DNA of 64,000 bases, taken from positions 1,054,001-1,118,000 of the forward strand of contig JBAIAA010000412.1 in assembly GCA_037893245.1 (NCBI GenBank). The letters are read 5' to 3'. Position numbers and translations under genes: made by a program. Under the pieces are notes generated by a model. It searched no databases and was not told the origin of the DNA. It saw nothing but the letters and a program-made list of their open reading frames with translations. The DNA is from Crossaster papposus (lineage: Eukaryota > Echinodermata > Asteroidea > Velatida > Solasteridae). Of the stretch, positions 49,101 through 57,326 are shown one piece after another (position 1 is the stretch's first letter; every line of letters begins with the position of its first letter).

Positions 49101-51606
49101 TAAATTAAAAGTAGGTCTCTGGTGCTACTTACTCCGTGTGCATCTTCCGATGGGATTATGTAAGCGGCGATTCCATGGGTTGCCATTTCCTGGCGAAGGC
49201 TTTTGACTTCTGCCGTGGTGTTAGTGACTGTATTAGGGTAGTGCGGCGGCTAAATAAGCGCACGAAAAACACAAACAAAGTAACTAACGTGCTGTAAATG
49301 TCATATATTGGACAATAAATAAATGCATATTCCTGAGTTTGCAACATTGAGTTAAACTTATTTTAAGAAGGACTTACAATAAAAAATATGTATAAGCGAA
49401 CTATAGACTAAAACGGTAAAACACAAGTCGAGGCGGTGCCCAAGTAAATTACGTGGCGGTCATTGTAATAGCCAACATGATCAAGAGCCAAATTTGAACA
49501 ACTTTGTGGGCTTTTTTTAAAAGAAGAAGAAGAGCACAAAGAATCAGATAAATAAGCCGTATAATTATGCACTTTACAATCTCGATACTTCTCTAGTCTT
49601 TAGCGATCAGACGTGAACCCATTAAAGGCCACACTAATTGTATTATAGCTTTCGACTGAACTTCTGATTAATAACCATGATTTGATTATGTTCGGGCGGG
49701 TGTCGAAACTTCGATCATCCTGCGATCTCACTCCAAACTAGACCGATTTCAAGTTTCCAAGTAGTCTTGATCCAAGACCAAGCTAGCCGTTCATTATTTT
49801 GTTCCGCGGCGCGCCGTCCGTATATATCCGGGCTTATTGAGGGCGCCCTTAATTATCGCCAGATTCGTTCCCCCTAGCTAGCTTGCCAATCCGACGTACG
49901 AACATTACCAGTACCCGCTAGAGTCGGCGGGCGTTTGCAGTTGCTGACCCGCACTCTGTAACATAACCCTCTAGTTATTTTAAGGTTCATCCTCGATAAC
50001 CTCGTTCATAACTCAGTACTGTACTTATACACTGAGCATCTAGAGAATAACAATAATTCCCGCAAAAAGCGCTATAATACATATAAAGGGTGTACCATGT
50101 AAAGTTAGGTCTTTATACAGTGAAGTAAAAGATAAACGATTCAGAGTTCACATAAAAAGGGTCATTACATGAGGAACCGACAGTGCTTCGCTAAAATGGG
50201 CGTAACTATTGAATGATTGGTCAGATTTTTATGAAATGAAGACTATTTTAGTTTAAGAAAGTCCCCCTTCATATTTGTGAAAACCAGTATCATTGATGGA
50301 AATGTGGAAATGATGAATTTTCCCGAGACAATGCATTGTCTCGGGAAAATTCGTCATTACAGATAAAATTCGTCTATGCTGTTACAGAACAGCAGTATTC
50401 AGAGATCGAATTCGTATTAAATCAATTTCAAACGTATATTAAATACATTAGTATGATGTGTGCTTGACTCAATTACCAACCAGACTAATTTACTTAGCAT
50501 AAGTTTGAAGCTGATTAGTATAAATACGAATTCGATCTCTGAATACTGCCTTTCGGCAAAAGCTTAGACGAATTTGATCTGTAATGACGAATATTCCCCC
50601 ATAAATGTTTAAATATAGAGTGACCAAAATTTGAAATTGAATGATAAATGATTAAATTGGTTTGGTAAAAGCGTGTGAATTTGTTTAACGGACGAAATTA
50701 AATGTGAGAGTTGGTGAATTCGAATTAAAAATGCTTTTAAATATCCGGGAAAATCTATATTGAACAAAATTTCGGCTGTCGATTGGGTAAAGTTTGGACT
50801 CGCGTTTTGCGTGCAGTCTCGCACATCACCTCCAGTTTGCCGCTTGGCACGACCACCGCGTTGACTTACTACACTTACCCCCTCTGGGCCTCTGGCGATC
50901 GGGCTGACAGATTCACACAGCAGTCCTGCACACAAGATTTGAAGAAGAAGAAAGACTCCATATTTTTTTTCTCGAAATAATAGGGGTTGTACCCTTTAAT
51001 AATAAAGTGAAGGGTATGACAATTTTTTTTCCAGAATGTGTAACACTGCTATAGGACATTTTGTTCAAGTCGGTTTCATTTTTAGTTTTTGTAGCGTTGG
51101 GTCCAACAGTTAAGTGTATTTAAACGGAGAACAAACACTACAAAGCTTTAAATGCACTGCTTTGGTGTAAGGTTTAGGGAGGTAAGTTTTAATCATGAAA
51201 AACGCCCCTAGTGTCATATTGTACGCACCCACCCCCCAAATATTCTTCAAATTTGCTGACACAGACTCGCTACTGATATACTGGAAGACATAGACTTTTT
51301 GTGGCGATTCATTTAAAGGAATATAGCATAGTTTTATATCCTTCTTAATAGTTTGAGCAATTGAGTGGCTTCAAACGAACCATGAACAAACCACCAAATG
51401 GTCCCATGGTTCAAATGGTCCCATTTTATGTAAACTTGCATGTACTCTGTACAAATCGACATGAAACCGCCGTGAACACGCTACGGCAATACCGTGTACT
51501 TCCTGTCGGATACACCCCCAAACTTGGCACCGTGCTCAAACACCGCATTATTATACTCACCAGCTGTCAAGCAAACCCAGCAAACCAGTAGCAGTTTTTC
51601 ATTCAT
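33893..51606 (-). CDS. XPNPEP2: XPNPEP2-like membrane Xaa-Pro aminopeptidase, copy A (complete, 23 coding exons)
   Basis: Predicted GPI-anchored or secreted metalloaminopeptidase of family M24B, cleaving N-terminal X-Pro bonds at the cell surface. I assembled 23 exons with continuous phases into 730 codons plus stop (human XPNPEP2 is about 674). A signal peptide (residues 1-15) is followed by two creatinase-type domains (about 70-400) and the M24 domain (about 425-660). Metal ligands by alignment are D493, D504, H567, E602 and E616; catalytic histidines are H473 and H576. The 11- and 14-residue ligand spacings match the family. The C-terminus ends in a hydrophobic tail after a small-residue segment, as in a GPI signal. 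Intron 2 appears to use a GC donor. The TrpAsp after GGQY is replaced by LeuGln. XPNPEP1 is less likely because of the signal peptide, the DVRDC segment and the anchor tail. Confidence 0.93.
34672..34770 (-). CDS. XPNPEP2: Copy A exon 22
   Basis: Encodes [20 protein letters not shown] and [13 protein letters not shown], matching YLTFEVVSFVPYDRNLIDVSLL of XPNPEP2 (M24 C-terminal subdomain). The acceptor is TTTTCCAG and the donor GTGAGA. Confidence 0.93.
34890..34985 (+). mobile_element. Possible tRNA-derived SINE fragment in copy A intron 21
   Basis: Contains GTGGTGGGTTCGACTCCCAC, a B-box-like motif, after GTAAGCAGAAAG, which matches the head region of the SINE at 39130. No complete A box. 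Confidence 0.45.
35031..35107 (-). CDS. XPNPEP2: Copy A exon 21, last two metal ligands
   Basis: Encodes [20 protein letters not shown] and VPAEVK. Glu of EPGYY (about 602) and Glu of RIEN (about 616) are the last two metal ligands, 14 residues apart as in the family. The donor is GTGAGG. Confidence 0.95.
35960..36031 (-). CDS. XPNPEP2: Copy A exon 20
   Basis: Encodes [20 protein letters not shown] and QSD, between the NVHEG and EPGYY motifs. It is diverged but in phase on both sides, with a GTATGT donor. Confidence 0.84.
36270..36430. mobile_element. MITE family D fragment in copy A intron 19
   Basis: Contains the central hairpin TTTGTCTAAGC-TGTTT-GCTTAGACAAATTTGATC and the right arm TAAATTGGTTTGGTGAAAGC to ATAGCCGGTAAAAGCTATA. 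Confidence 0.7.
37416..37520 (-). CDS. XPNPEP2: Copy A exon 19, metal-binding histidine
   Basis: Encodes [20 protein letters not shown] then [15 protein letters not shown]. The His of GTGHGIG (about 567) is the third metal ligand and the His of NVHEG (about 576) lines the active site. The donor is GTCAGA. Confidence 0.95.
37945..38014 (-). CDS. XPNPEP2: Copy A exon 18
   Basis: Encodes [20 protein letters not shown] and GIY, matching EAYTRVLIGNIDLSRLIFP of XPNPEP2. Splice sites are TTTACAG and GTAAGT. Confidence 0.91.
38297..38357 (-). CDS. XPNPEP2: Copy A exon 17, second metal ligand
   Basis: Encodes [20 protein letters not shown]. Asp of CDITRT (about residue 504) is the second, bridging metal ligand, 11 residues after the first. 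The usual Asp-Gly-Thr-Thr reads Gln-Gly-Thr-Cys here. The donor is GTAAGC. Confidence 0.92.
38557..38628 (-). CDS. XPNPEP2: Copy A exon 16, first metal ligand
   Basis: Encodes [20 protein letters not shown] and GQY. Asp of LLDSG (about residue 493) is the first metal ligand. The GTAAGC donor splits a codon that becomes Leu where relatives have Trp or Lys. Confidence 0.92.
39130..39350 (+). mobile_element. tRNA-derived SINE in copy A intron 15
   Basis: The head contains TGATCGAGTGGTTGAGTGG (A box) and GTGGGTTCGAGTCTTATC (B box), followed by an unrelated body. Overlaps no exon; exon 15 begins at 39385. Confidence 0.6.
39385..39462 (-). CDS. XPNPEP2: Copy A exon 15, catalytic histidine
   Basis: Encodes [20 protein letters not shown] and AIIHYT. 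The histidine of AIIHY (about residue 473) is the proton-shuttle histidine of the family (SxGPNGAIIHY). The acceptor is TCATACAG and the donor GTATGT. Confidence 0.93.
39683..40375. mobile_element. Word-repeat element(s), family 3 (ACGCGTGAGTAGCGCGTT), in copy A intron 14
   Basis: Two direct copies of the leader TGGCCCTGTCACACC (39683 and 39984), each followed by degenerate CpG-rich words such as CAACGCGTGAG, AGCGCGTT and CACACGCTG. Toward the right the words run in the opposite sense (CTCACGCGCTT). The right terminal repeat is not recognisable. Probably two nested or tandem, truncated copies. Confidence 0.68.
40515..40850. mobile_element. MITE family A, copy 2 (copy A intron 14)
   Basis: Ends TTTAAAGGTAGGATCACCAT and GGTGTATCCC, with an uninterrupted interior matching the other two copies, including GATATCGAAAATTGTTACTA and TCCATGATTGTAAAACTT. 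Confidence 0.8.
40946..41016 (-). CDS. XPNPEP2: Copy A exon 14
   Basis: Encodes [20 protein letters not shown] and EER. It corresponds to the TVDEFSGAEIVDKFR helix of the M24 domain but is more diverged. The donor is GTAAGT, phase 2 out. Confidence 0.85.
41169..41234 (-). CDS. XPNPEP2: Copy A exon 13
   Basis: Encodes [20 protein letters not shown] and LK, equivalent to RDAVAVIRYLVWLEKNVPKG in human XPNPEP2. The donor is GTAAGG, phase 0 on both sides. Confidence 0.88.
41857..41946 (-). CDS. XPNPEP2: Copy A exon 12
   Basis: Thirty codons: [20 protein letters not shown] and [10 protein letters not shown], matching SPVMMTKAVKNSxExxxxxxxH at the entry to the M24 domain. The donor is GTGAGA. Confidence 0.92.
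42270..42391 (-). CDS. XPNPEP2: Copy A exon 11
   Basis: Encodes [20 protein letters not shown] then [17 protein letters not shown], matching the KVWVSDKASYAVxExIP segment of the family. The acceptor is TGCGCAG and the donor GTAAGT. Confidence 0.93.
43708..43784 (-). CDS. XPNPEP2: Copy A exon 10
   Basis: Encodes [20 protein letters not shown] and LNVRGD. Two donors are possible. GTGAGG at 43715-43720 looks stronger but leaves phase 0. GTAGTG just downstream leaves phase 1, which fits exon 11 and the equivalent exon of copy B, so I place the end at 43708. Confidence 0.72.
44227..44308 (-). CDS. XPNPEP2: Copy A exon 9
   Basis: Encodes [20 protein letters not shown] and IVTKTDT, the signature substrate-side block of the family. 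82 bases, phase 1 in and phase 2 out, with a GTCAGT donor. Confidence 0.94.
45238..45363 (-). CDS. XPNPEP2: Copy A exon 8
   Basis: Encodes [20 protein letters not shown] then [15 protein letters not shown], matching the WQEKVxxVRxxM..LSALDEIA block. The GTAAGA donor splits the Trp codon. Confidence 0.92.
45520..45765. mobile_element. MITE family D relative in copy A intron 7
   Basis: Right-hand part of the family: GATATGTAATGACAAATATT, AGAGTGACTAAAATTAAA, TAAATTGGTTTAGCAAAAG and ATAGCCTGGAAAACCTACA. It lies close to the exon 7 donor side. Confidence 0.7.
45811..45972 (-). CDS. XPNPEP2: Copy A exon 7
   Basis: Encodes a linker rich in acidic residues, then [20 protein letters not shown], with the NLVDxIWxDRP motif. 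The acceptor is CAACCCAG and the donor GTACGT, phase 1 on both sides. Confidence 0.91.
46000..46395. mobile_element. MITE family A, copy 3 (copy A intron 6)
   Basis: Inverted ends TTTTAAGGTGAGATACACCA / TGGTGTATCCTACTTTTAAA. Contains a private perfect hairpin TTCGCGATCGCC-AGAC-GGCGATCGCGAA at 46165-46192 that is absent from the other copies. Confidence 0.82.
46494..46589 (-). CDS. XPNPEP2: Copy A exon 6
   Basis: Encodes [19 protein letters not shown] followed by [12 protein letters not shown], aligning with TWLLTEIPAGGRVGFDPFLLS of human XPNPEP2. The donor is GTAAGT. Confidence 0.9.
47443..47547 (-). CDS. XPNPEP2: Copy A exon 5
   Basis: Encodes [19 protein letters not shown] followed by [17 protein letters not shown], the highly conserved [10 protein letters not shown] block. 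Phase 1 on both sides, with a GTAAAG donor. Confidence 0.93.
48115..48178 (-). CDS. XPNPEP2: Copy A exon 4
   Basis: Encodes [20 protein letters not shown] followed by Ala-Gly, the family RRAxITGFTGSAG motif. The acceptor is TCTGTCACAG and the donor GTAAGT. Confidence 0.9.
48200..49100. other. Copy A intron 3, no repeat family recognised
   Basis: Single-copy within the window. It contains GTCGACTATTCGCGAATAAC and several short inverted pairs, but no coding signal. Confidence 0.4.
49133..49249 (-). CDS. XPNPEP2: Copy A exon 3
   Basis: 117 bases encoding [20 protein letters not shown] and then [18 protein letters not shown], close to human VNTTMSLTALRQQM..SAYIIPGTDAH. The donor is GTAAGT. Confidence 0.93.
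50310..50760. mobile_element. MITE family D relative in copy A intron 2
   Basis: Shares GCTTAGACGAATTTGATCTG, TAATGACGAATATTCC, AGAGTGACCAAAATTT, GGTTTGGTAAAAGCGTG and ATATCCGGGAAAATCTATA. The left half contains CCCGAGACAATG-CATTGTCTCGGG and a second inverted pair. Confidence 0.72.
50804..50925 (-). CDS. XPNPEP2: Copy A exon 2, ending at a GC donor
   Basis: The acceptor TTCTTCAAATCTTGTGTGCAG has a good pyrimidine tract. The exon encodes a linker with RRAKR-like basic residues and [10 protein letters not shown]. Phase 0 is needed to join PPHYPN in exon 3, and the only fitting boundary is AAC followed by GCGAGT. The phase agrees with copy B and the protein join agrees with human (NCSTN-PP). 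Confidence 0.76.
51561..51606 (-). CDS. XPNPEP2: Copy A exon 1: start codon and signal peptide
   Basis: Encodes [15 protein letters not shown] plus the first base of a glycine codon, then a strong GTGAGT donor. The hydrophobic core is a typical cleavable signal peptide. Length and phase equal exon 1 of copy B. Confidence 0.82.
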
Positions 51607-51817
51607 CTTTGTCTAACTTCTCAAAGTACTCCTGTCCACGAATTTATCACACTACGGTATAATTGTCCCATACCACGGTATAATTGTCCAAAAAGTCACA
51701 GACCAGTCGCGCAGCAATCGTGGGCGATGTGTGACAACGGGACTTGACTCACGCGATCGGTACCGTGTTGTACATGTACATTAGTGTCTGTTTGTTCAAT
51801 ACCTTGCACTCTAACTT

Positions 51818-52235
51818 TAAAGCGGTGGTCATATCTTACGGTCACGAACGTAGTTGAACGTAGTTAATTTGACCGTAGTTGACCGTATTTCGACCGTAGT
51901 GCCGTGGTTACTACGGTCAACTACGGTCCACATCACGGTCAAGTAGGGTCAACTAGGGTCAGCTATAGGGTTAACTAGGGTTAACTATGTATATACTAGG
52001 CTCACAGTACGGTATATGCATTCAAGGTGACCGTAAACATATTTTCAACATGTTAAAAACTTTGGGGCTAACTACGGCCAAATCATGGCTTTTCTCAAGG
52101 TTAAGTACGTTCAGAACTACGGTCCACTACGTTTAACTACGTTTAACTACGACTACTAGGGTCTACTACGGTCAACTACTAACACACCATACAACGTTCA
52201 ACTACGTTCATGACCGTAATGTGACCACCGCTTTA
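51818..52235. mobile_element. Word-repeat foldback element, family 4 (ACTACGGTCA)
   Basis: Inverted ends TAAAGCGGTGGTCA, then ACGGTCA(C/T)GAACGTAGTTG. The interior is degenerate 10-base words, ACTACGGTCA and relatives, on both strands. It lies about 210 bp upstream of the copy A start codon, so it may overlap the promoter region. No target duplication seen. Confidence 0.78.
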
Positions 52236-52440
52236 TCTGCGACTGAGGGGCGATCACTCCAACTTCCAAGTCATAATGGTTGAGAATTCATGATACCTTC
52301 ATAAAAATGTAACAAAAAACACGCCTTAATAGCTTTGCAGAGTTTCAGTTGGTCTTTAGACAATCAACGACAGAAATACTTTGCAAAGTCTTGTTTAAAG
52401 TGAAATACGATTATTTTGTAATCACTTGTAGTTTATGCTA

Positions 52441-52701
52441 GGTTCCCACTGTCGTGCGGATCCGTTACAAACGCCACGATTTGGCCATTCGTAGCTGATC
52501 GTGGAATGTTTGTTTCCTTTTCTGGAATTTCACGTTTGGATACGAGTTGATGCGAGTCGATACGTTCTGGTACGATTTGGTGCGCTTGGATGCGATATAG
52601 TCAAGATTGGTCGATTTCAGGCTACACGCCGATCTGTCACGATCTGGTCTCCCGTTCAGATACGAATTTGTTCGAGGTCAGCCTAAGGACAGTGGGGCGA
52701 G
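52441..52701. mobile_element. Word-repeat element, family 5 (GATACGAnTTGGTGCGA)
   Basis: The left end TTCCCACTGTCGTGCGG and right end CAGTGGGGCG are weakly inverted. The interior is degenerate words GATACGAGTTG, GATGCGAGTCG and GGTGCGCTTG. It has the same design as families 1-4 but is more decayed. Confidence 0.55.
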
Positions 52702-52929
52702 TTTTTGGCGGCCTGATACATGACGCCGAACAGATAGGTATCCAGCTGGTAGAATACATTTGTGACATGTTGCAAACCAATAACAAAATGTGGCCGTTCG
52801 TGAGCATTGCAGCTGACTGGTAAAACTAAAGGCCTGTGCACGAACGACATGACATTGGGGATTAGCCGTGCTTTTTGATAGGCGAAGCTATATTCTAAAA
52901 CATACTACATGTACAACATGTACAACAAA

Positions 52930-53115
52930 CTACATACTACAACTCGTAGTGGTTTATATTTATATTCCGCTAATCCTGCCATAATGGAATCACAGTTCAT
53001 ACGTACCCCAGTTTCAATATTTAAATACGAACGAGATTTCAAATATAATTGTTTTACTTATGTTTGCACAAATAACAATTTCATCGCGGATTCTTTAGAA
53101 TAATTACATATTTCG
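52930..53115. repeat. Dispersed repeat, copy 2 (TTCCGCTAATCCTGCCAT)
   Basis: Diverged partner of 16195-16390 in the same orientation. Confidence 0.75.
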
Positions 53116-53384
53116 GTCAAGAAAGTGCTTTATTTTGGGGGACAAAACTCCACAAATTAATCTGACTTTTGTGAACAAAAGTTTCGTGAGTTCTGATAGG
53201 TCAGTTGCTGCATAATGCGATTATTACAATTTGACCCTAGTTACGCCGCTGATCCAGGGATGTATACCCAGCACGATACCCCCTCTTATCCCTATACCTT
53301 ATACACACTCAACACTTCTTTAACCTAACCCATCCCCCCTTGAAACCTAAAAAGAATTCCTGGGATTCCGGAAACACGCAATGG

Positions 53385-54370
53385 TATGGTGGCCCTGGAG
53401 GGACATAAAAAGTCGTGAATTTATTCGCGACTGGTCGTGAATTTATTTGCGACTGTTCGTGAATATTTTTTGCGACTGGTCGTGAATTTTTTCACGACTA
53501 GTCGTGAATTTTTTTACGACTATAGTCGCGAAAAAATTCACGACTAGTCGCGAAAATATTCACGTCTAGTCGCGAAAATATTCACGACTATAGTCGCGAA
53601 TATTTTCGCGACTAGTCGTGAATATTTTCCCAGTAACTTGAAGGGTTCATGTAAGTGTGCATCTAGCGCATGGAATTATTTGCCGTGTATGTGACGTGAC
53701 GCGCGTTTCTCAAACCGTGGAGGAATTCCTCCATGGCATGGACCATGCTCAACCCACCCCATTTAAAAAAAAAAAATATTTGGGAAATGTTATACTATAG
53801 GGGTAAGTAATTCTTATAATTAGAGAGCTCTTTTAACTAAAATGGACTAGAGCCTCTTTTTAAAAATTTAAAAATTACATTAATATTTAATAAATTATAA
53901 AAATATTTAAAACAATTGGCATGCGTACGACTGCGAGTTCAAATTGGCTCGCGTACGACTACGACTACGAGTAAGTGTTATTAGTTTTAAATACATCCAT
54001 GTCTGTACAATGGACGCCCTCTGTCGCCAGTTTGGGAATACCTTCCAAGCTACTAACTATTATTCGCGATACAATTCACGACTGGTCGTGAATTTATTCG
54101 CGACTAGTCGTGAATTTATTCGCGACTAGTCGCACAAATATTCACGACCAGTCGTTAATTATTCACGACTAGTCGCAAAAATATTCACGACCAGTCGCGA
54201 ATTTACACGACTAGTCGCAAAAATTTTCACGACCAGTCGCAAAAATATTCGCGACTAGTCGCGAAAAACTTCGCGACTAGTCGCGAAAAAATGTACGACT
54301 AGTCGCGAATAAATTCACGACCACTCGTGAATAATTTCACGACTTTTTATGTCCCTCCAGGGCCACCATA
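53385..54370. mobile_element. Word-repeat foldback element, family 2, long copy with 6-bp target duplication
   Basis: Has the same TATGGTGGCCCTGGAGGGAC ends as 14371-14869 and a perfect CAATGG duplication outside both ends (53379-53384, 54371-54376). Two blocks of CGACTAGTCG units (53420-53630, 54060-54345) flank a 420-base unrelated centre containing an A-rich tract. Confidence 0.85.
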
Positions 54371-55269
54371 CAATGGTCAACACAAAAGAGGGGGGTTTTC
54401 TCTGCCACATATCGTGCTTCAGATGTATACCAGGGATGCACAGCTAAACCTAAACACAGCTAAATATCACACAGCTGCAAAATGCGATTATTTATAAGCT
54501 GCCGTCTATGGGCGGCCAAAAGGGCCAAAATCAAAAATATGTTCACAAAGGACAAAACAATAGACAAAGAACAAAATGGCAAGAGGACAAATTTACAGAA
54601 GGACAAAATTCAAATCAAACGAAGGACAAAGCTGCAAGAGGACAAATTTGCAAAAATACAAACTCCAAATCAAACAAAGGACAAAACGGGAAGAGGACAA
54701 CATTACAGAAATACATAATAAAAAGCAAACAAAGGACAAATCGACAAAAGGACAAAGTTACAAACAGACAAAGTCAAAATCAAACAAAGGACAAACGGCA
54801 AAAAGACATTCAAACAGGTCAAAAGGACGTCCATATATACACGCAAAGGACAAAGCTGCAAGAGGACAAATTTGCAAAAATACAAACTCCAAATCAAACA
54901 AAGGACAAAACGGGAAGAGGACAACATTACAGAAATACTTGAATAACAAGCAAACAAAGGACAAATCGACAAAAGGACAAAGTTACAAACAGACAAAGTC
55001 AAAATCAAACAAAGAACAAACGGCCAAAAGACATTCAAACATGTCAAAAGGACGTTTTCACGAAAGGACGTCCATACACACGCAAAGGACGTTTTCACGA
55101 AAGGACGTCCATACACACACGCAAAGGACGTTTTCACAAAAGGACGTCCATACACACGCAAAGGACGTTTTCACAAAAGGGCGTTTTCACAAAAGGACAA
55201 ACTGTTCTTTACTTAACTATTGTCGAACGCTGGGGGCGCTTCTTCAGACGTCCGCTGTGCGCTGGATCG

Positions 55270-56135
55270 GACGGCGCGGTTCGCTAGATCGTACTTACTG
55301 CGTTATATACTGTACCACCGTACTTTTTTTTGCAGCTGTCCACAGTTTGAAAGTAATTTGAAATTAGGTTTTTAAATGGTGTCATTTTTTTTTATGTGGA
55401 CCAACGATAGATGCACTTTCATGTTTCTTTCCAAAATATTTTCAGAAATAATTTCTTTTTGACTCATGTGTATCGGAAGTTATACTTATTCACATTCATT
55501 TTCTTATATATACAAATGTGATATAATGTGATATGTTGGTATGATAAGGAGAGCAACACAAATACAAAAAAGTACTTGTTTTTTGCATTTAAAATACAAA
55601 TATAATTTTTTTTGTGAGGTTCAATTTAGTTCTTTCTTGGTTATAGGCCCTATGAGTGTTTCATGTCATTTTAGAAATTCAATACCACCATATAAATTCA
55701 CTCTGTGTCTGTCTCCAACTGAACTATTATATGGCCTACAGGGGTGATAAAATGAAAGAGCAATATACTGGAAATCAATTTCACTGAAGGGCCTAAGGAA
55801 AATGATATTCATTCAAAAATGTAGGCTGTACATTACGTAGGAAAAAATAGTAGGCCTACATATCAAGAAAGTGTGAAAAAGATGAATCCCTATCGTTATT
55901 CGTTAGTTAATCTAATGTTTTTTAATGATTTTATTGGCAGAGCGCTTAAATTCTTCATACCCCCATATGAATAAAAATCCGATAAACTCAATAACTACTC
56001 GACTAGTTTTCAGAGTGAATACACATGCCGCGTTTACCCTACTGCAGAAAGCGCACCGCCATTGTTTCAGATCACGCGTTCGTACACAAACAGATACGCG
56101 GTGTCCTATCCAGTCTATTATAATGGAGATCAATG
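55270..56135. other. Centre of the foldback element, no gene recognised
   Basis: AT-rich, with no frame over about 90 codons and no transposase-like motif. It may be unrelated spacer DNA or a decayed core. Confidence 0.45.
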
Positions 56136-56593
56136 ATTGTTTACTTCAGAAGTGGACATCGGAAGAAGCGCCCCCAGCGTTGGACATTAGTTAAGTTAAA
56201 AAAAAGATTGCCCTTTTGTGAAAACGTCTTTTGCGTGTGTGTATATTAGTCCTTTCTAGTCCAAGAAAAATAAGTTTTGACCTCAAACAAATTGCAACAA
56301 ATTGTTTTTCACCACAGTGCACTTCTACAAGGTCCCTAGAATTACATACTAAAAATCTACAAAAATCCAAGTGGTGGAAATATGTCTATTTTGCATAAAT
56401 CGTTAATCCCTGCCGTGTAATATGTTTATTCCCATATTTGGGTATATATTTTATTTTTATTTTTTGAAAAGATTATTTTAGTAATTCTACTTACATATCC
56501 TTACTTCAATAACATTTGCTAAAGCATAACAGTGACTGAATAATTATGACAACATAGTAATTATCCAAAATGACAACTTTGTGACCCTATAAA

Positions 56594-57152
56594 TGTGCGC
56601 ACATATACACTGTCTCCAGATATCATCAAGTAGTCAGTATTGGTGAGCTTCAAATTCACCAAGTTGCTTACTGGCACAGTTATCATATTAAAACCTTATG
56701 AAAAATCATATGAACAATAATAACATTGTGATATTTAGCCCAGCAAACAAAAACTGGGGGAAAATGGTGTGTCTATAAATTGGGCTAAAAAGTAGTTAAA
56801 GGGTTGCCTAACATGGAAGACTTGAAAAAGTTCAAGGAAATCCCCAAAATACATTTTAACGTAGATAGGACTATTGTTAGCAACATAAATCTTTAATTTT
56901 TGGGGGTTTCCTTGAACTTGTTCACGTCTCTTACCTTAGGCAACCCTTCACCTACTTGTTAGCCCAATTTAGGGACACATCATTTTTTCCTAGTTTTTTG
57001 TTTGCTGGGCTAAATATCACAATTTTATTATTTTTCATATGATTTTCCATAAGGTTTTAATAGGATAACTGTGCCAGTAAACAACTTGGTGAATTTAAAG
57101 CACGTCAGTACTGACTACTTGATGATATCTGGAGACACGGTAAATGCGTGCA
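56594..57152. mobile_element. Long inverted-repeat MITE inside the foldback centre
   Basis: Arms of about 260 bp (56594-56860 and 56895-57152) share CTCCAGATATCATCAAGTAG, CTGGCACAGTTATC, TTAGCCCAGCAAACAAAAA and GGCAACCCTT blocks in reverse orientation, with a loop of about 35 bases. Confidence 0.82.
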
Positions 57153-57313
57153 AATGATCTATCCTATATAACAATACGCTACTCTCTGTCTGTCTGTGTG
57201 TCTGTCTGTGCGCGCTTTTTCGTCCCCTTCCCGGGGTCGTGCGGCGTTCAGACTCGGTGGGTGGGTCCGGCTCGGTCCCCGCAAGAACCAGTTTGCATTC
57301 GCTAGGGCGTGCG

Positions 57314-57326
57314 AGGTCAAAGGTCA
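57314..57326 (+). promoter_or_regulatory. Perfect DR1 (AGGTCA A AGGTCA), first copy
   Basis: Two nuclear-receptor half-sites spaced by one base, the consensus for HNF4, RXR and PPAR-type dimers, followed by a further GGGTCA at short distance. It is carried by a repeat, and no gene lies nearby, so function is unproven. Confidence 0.35.

Noticed and set aside
54703..55161. 152-codon Cys/Leu/Phe-rich frame on the minus strand
   Set aside because: Antisense of the repeat arm; hydrophobic composition is a by-product of CTTTGTCC words.
54576..55361. 261-codon Lys/Gln/Thr-rich open frame, and a similar minus-strand frame at 57797-58515
   Set aside because: Both are translations of GGACAAA words and 37-bp repeats in the arms of a foldback; several frames are open at once, as expected from repeats without stops.
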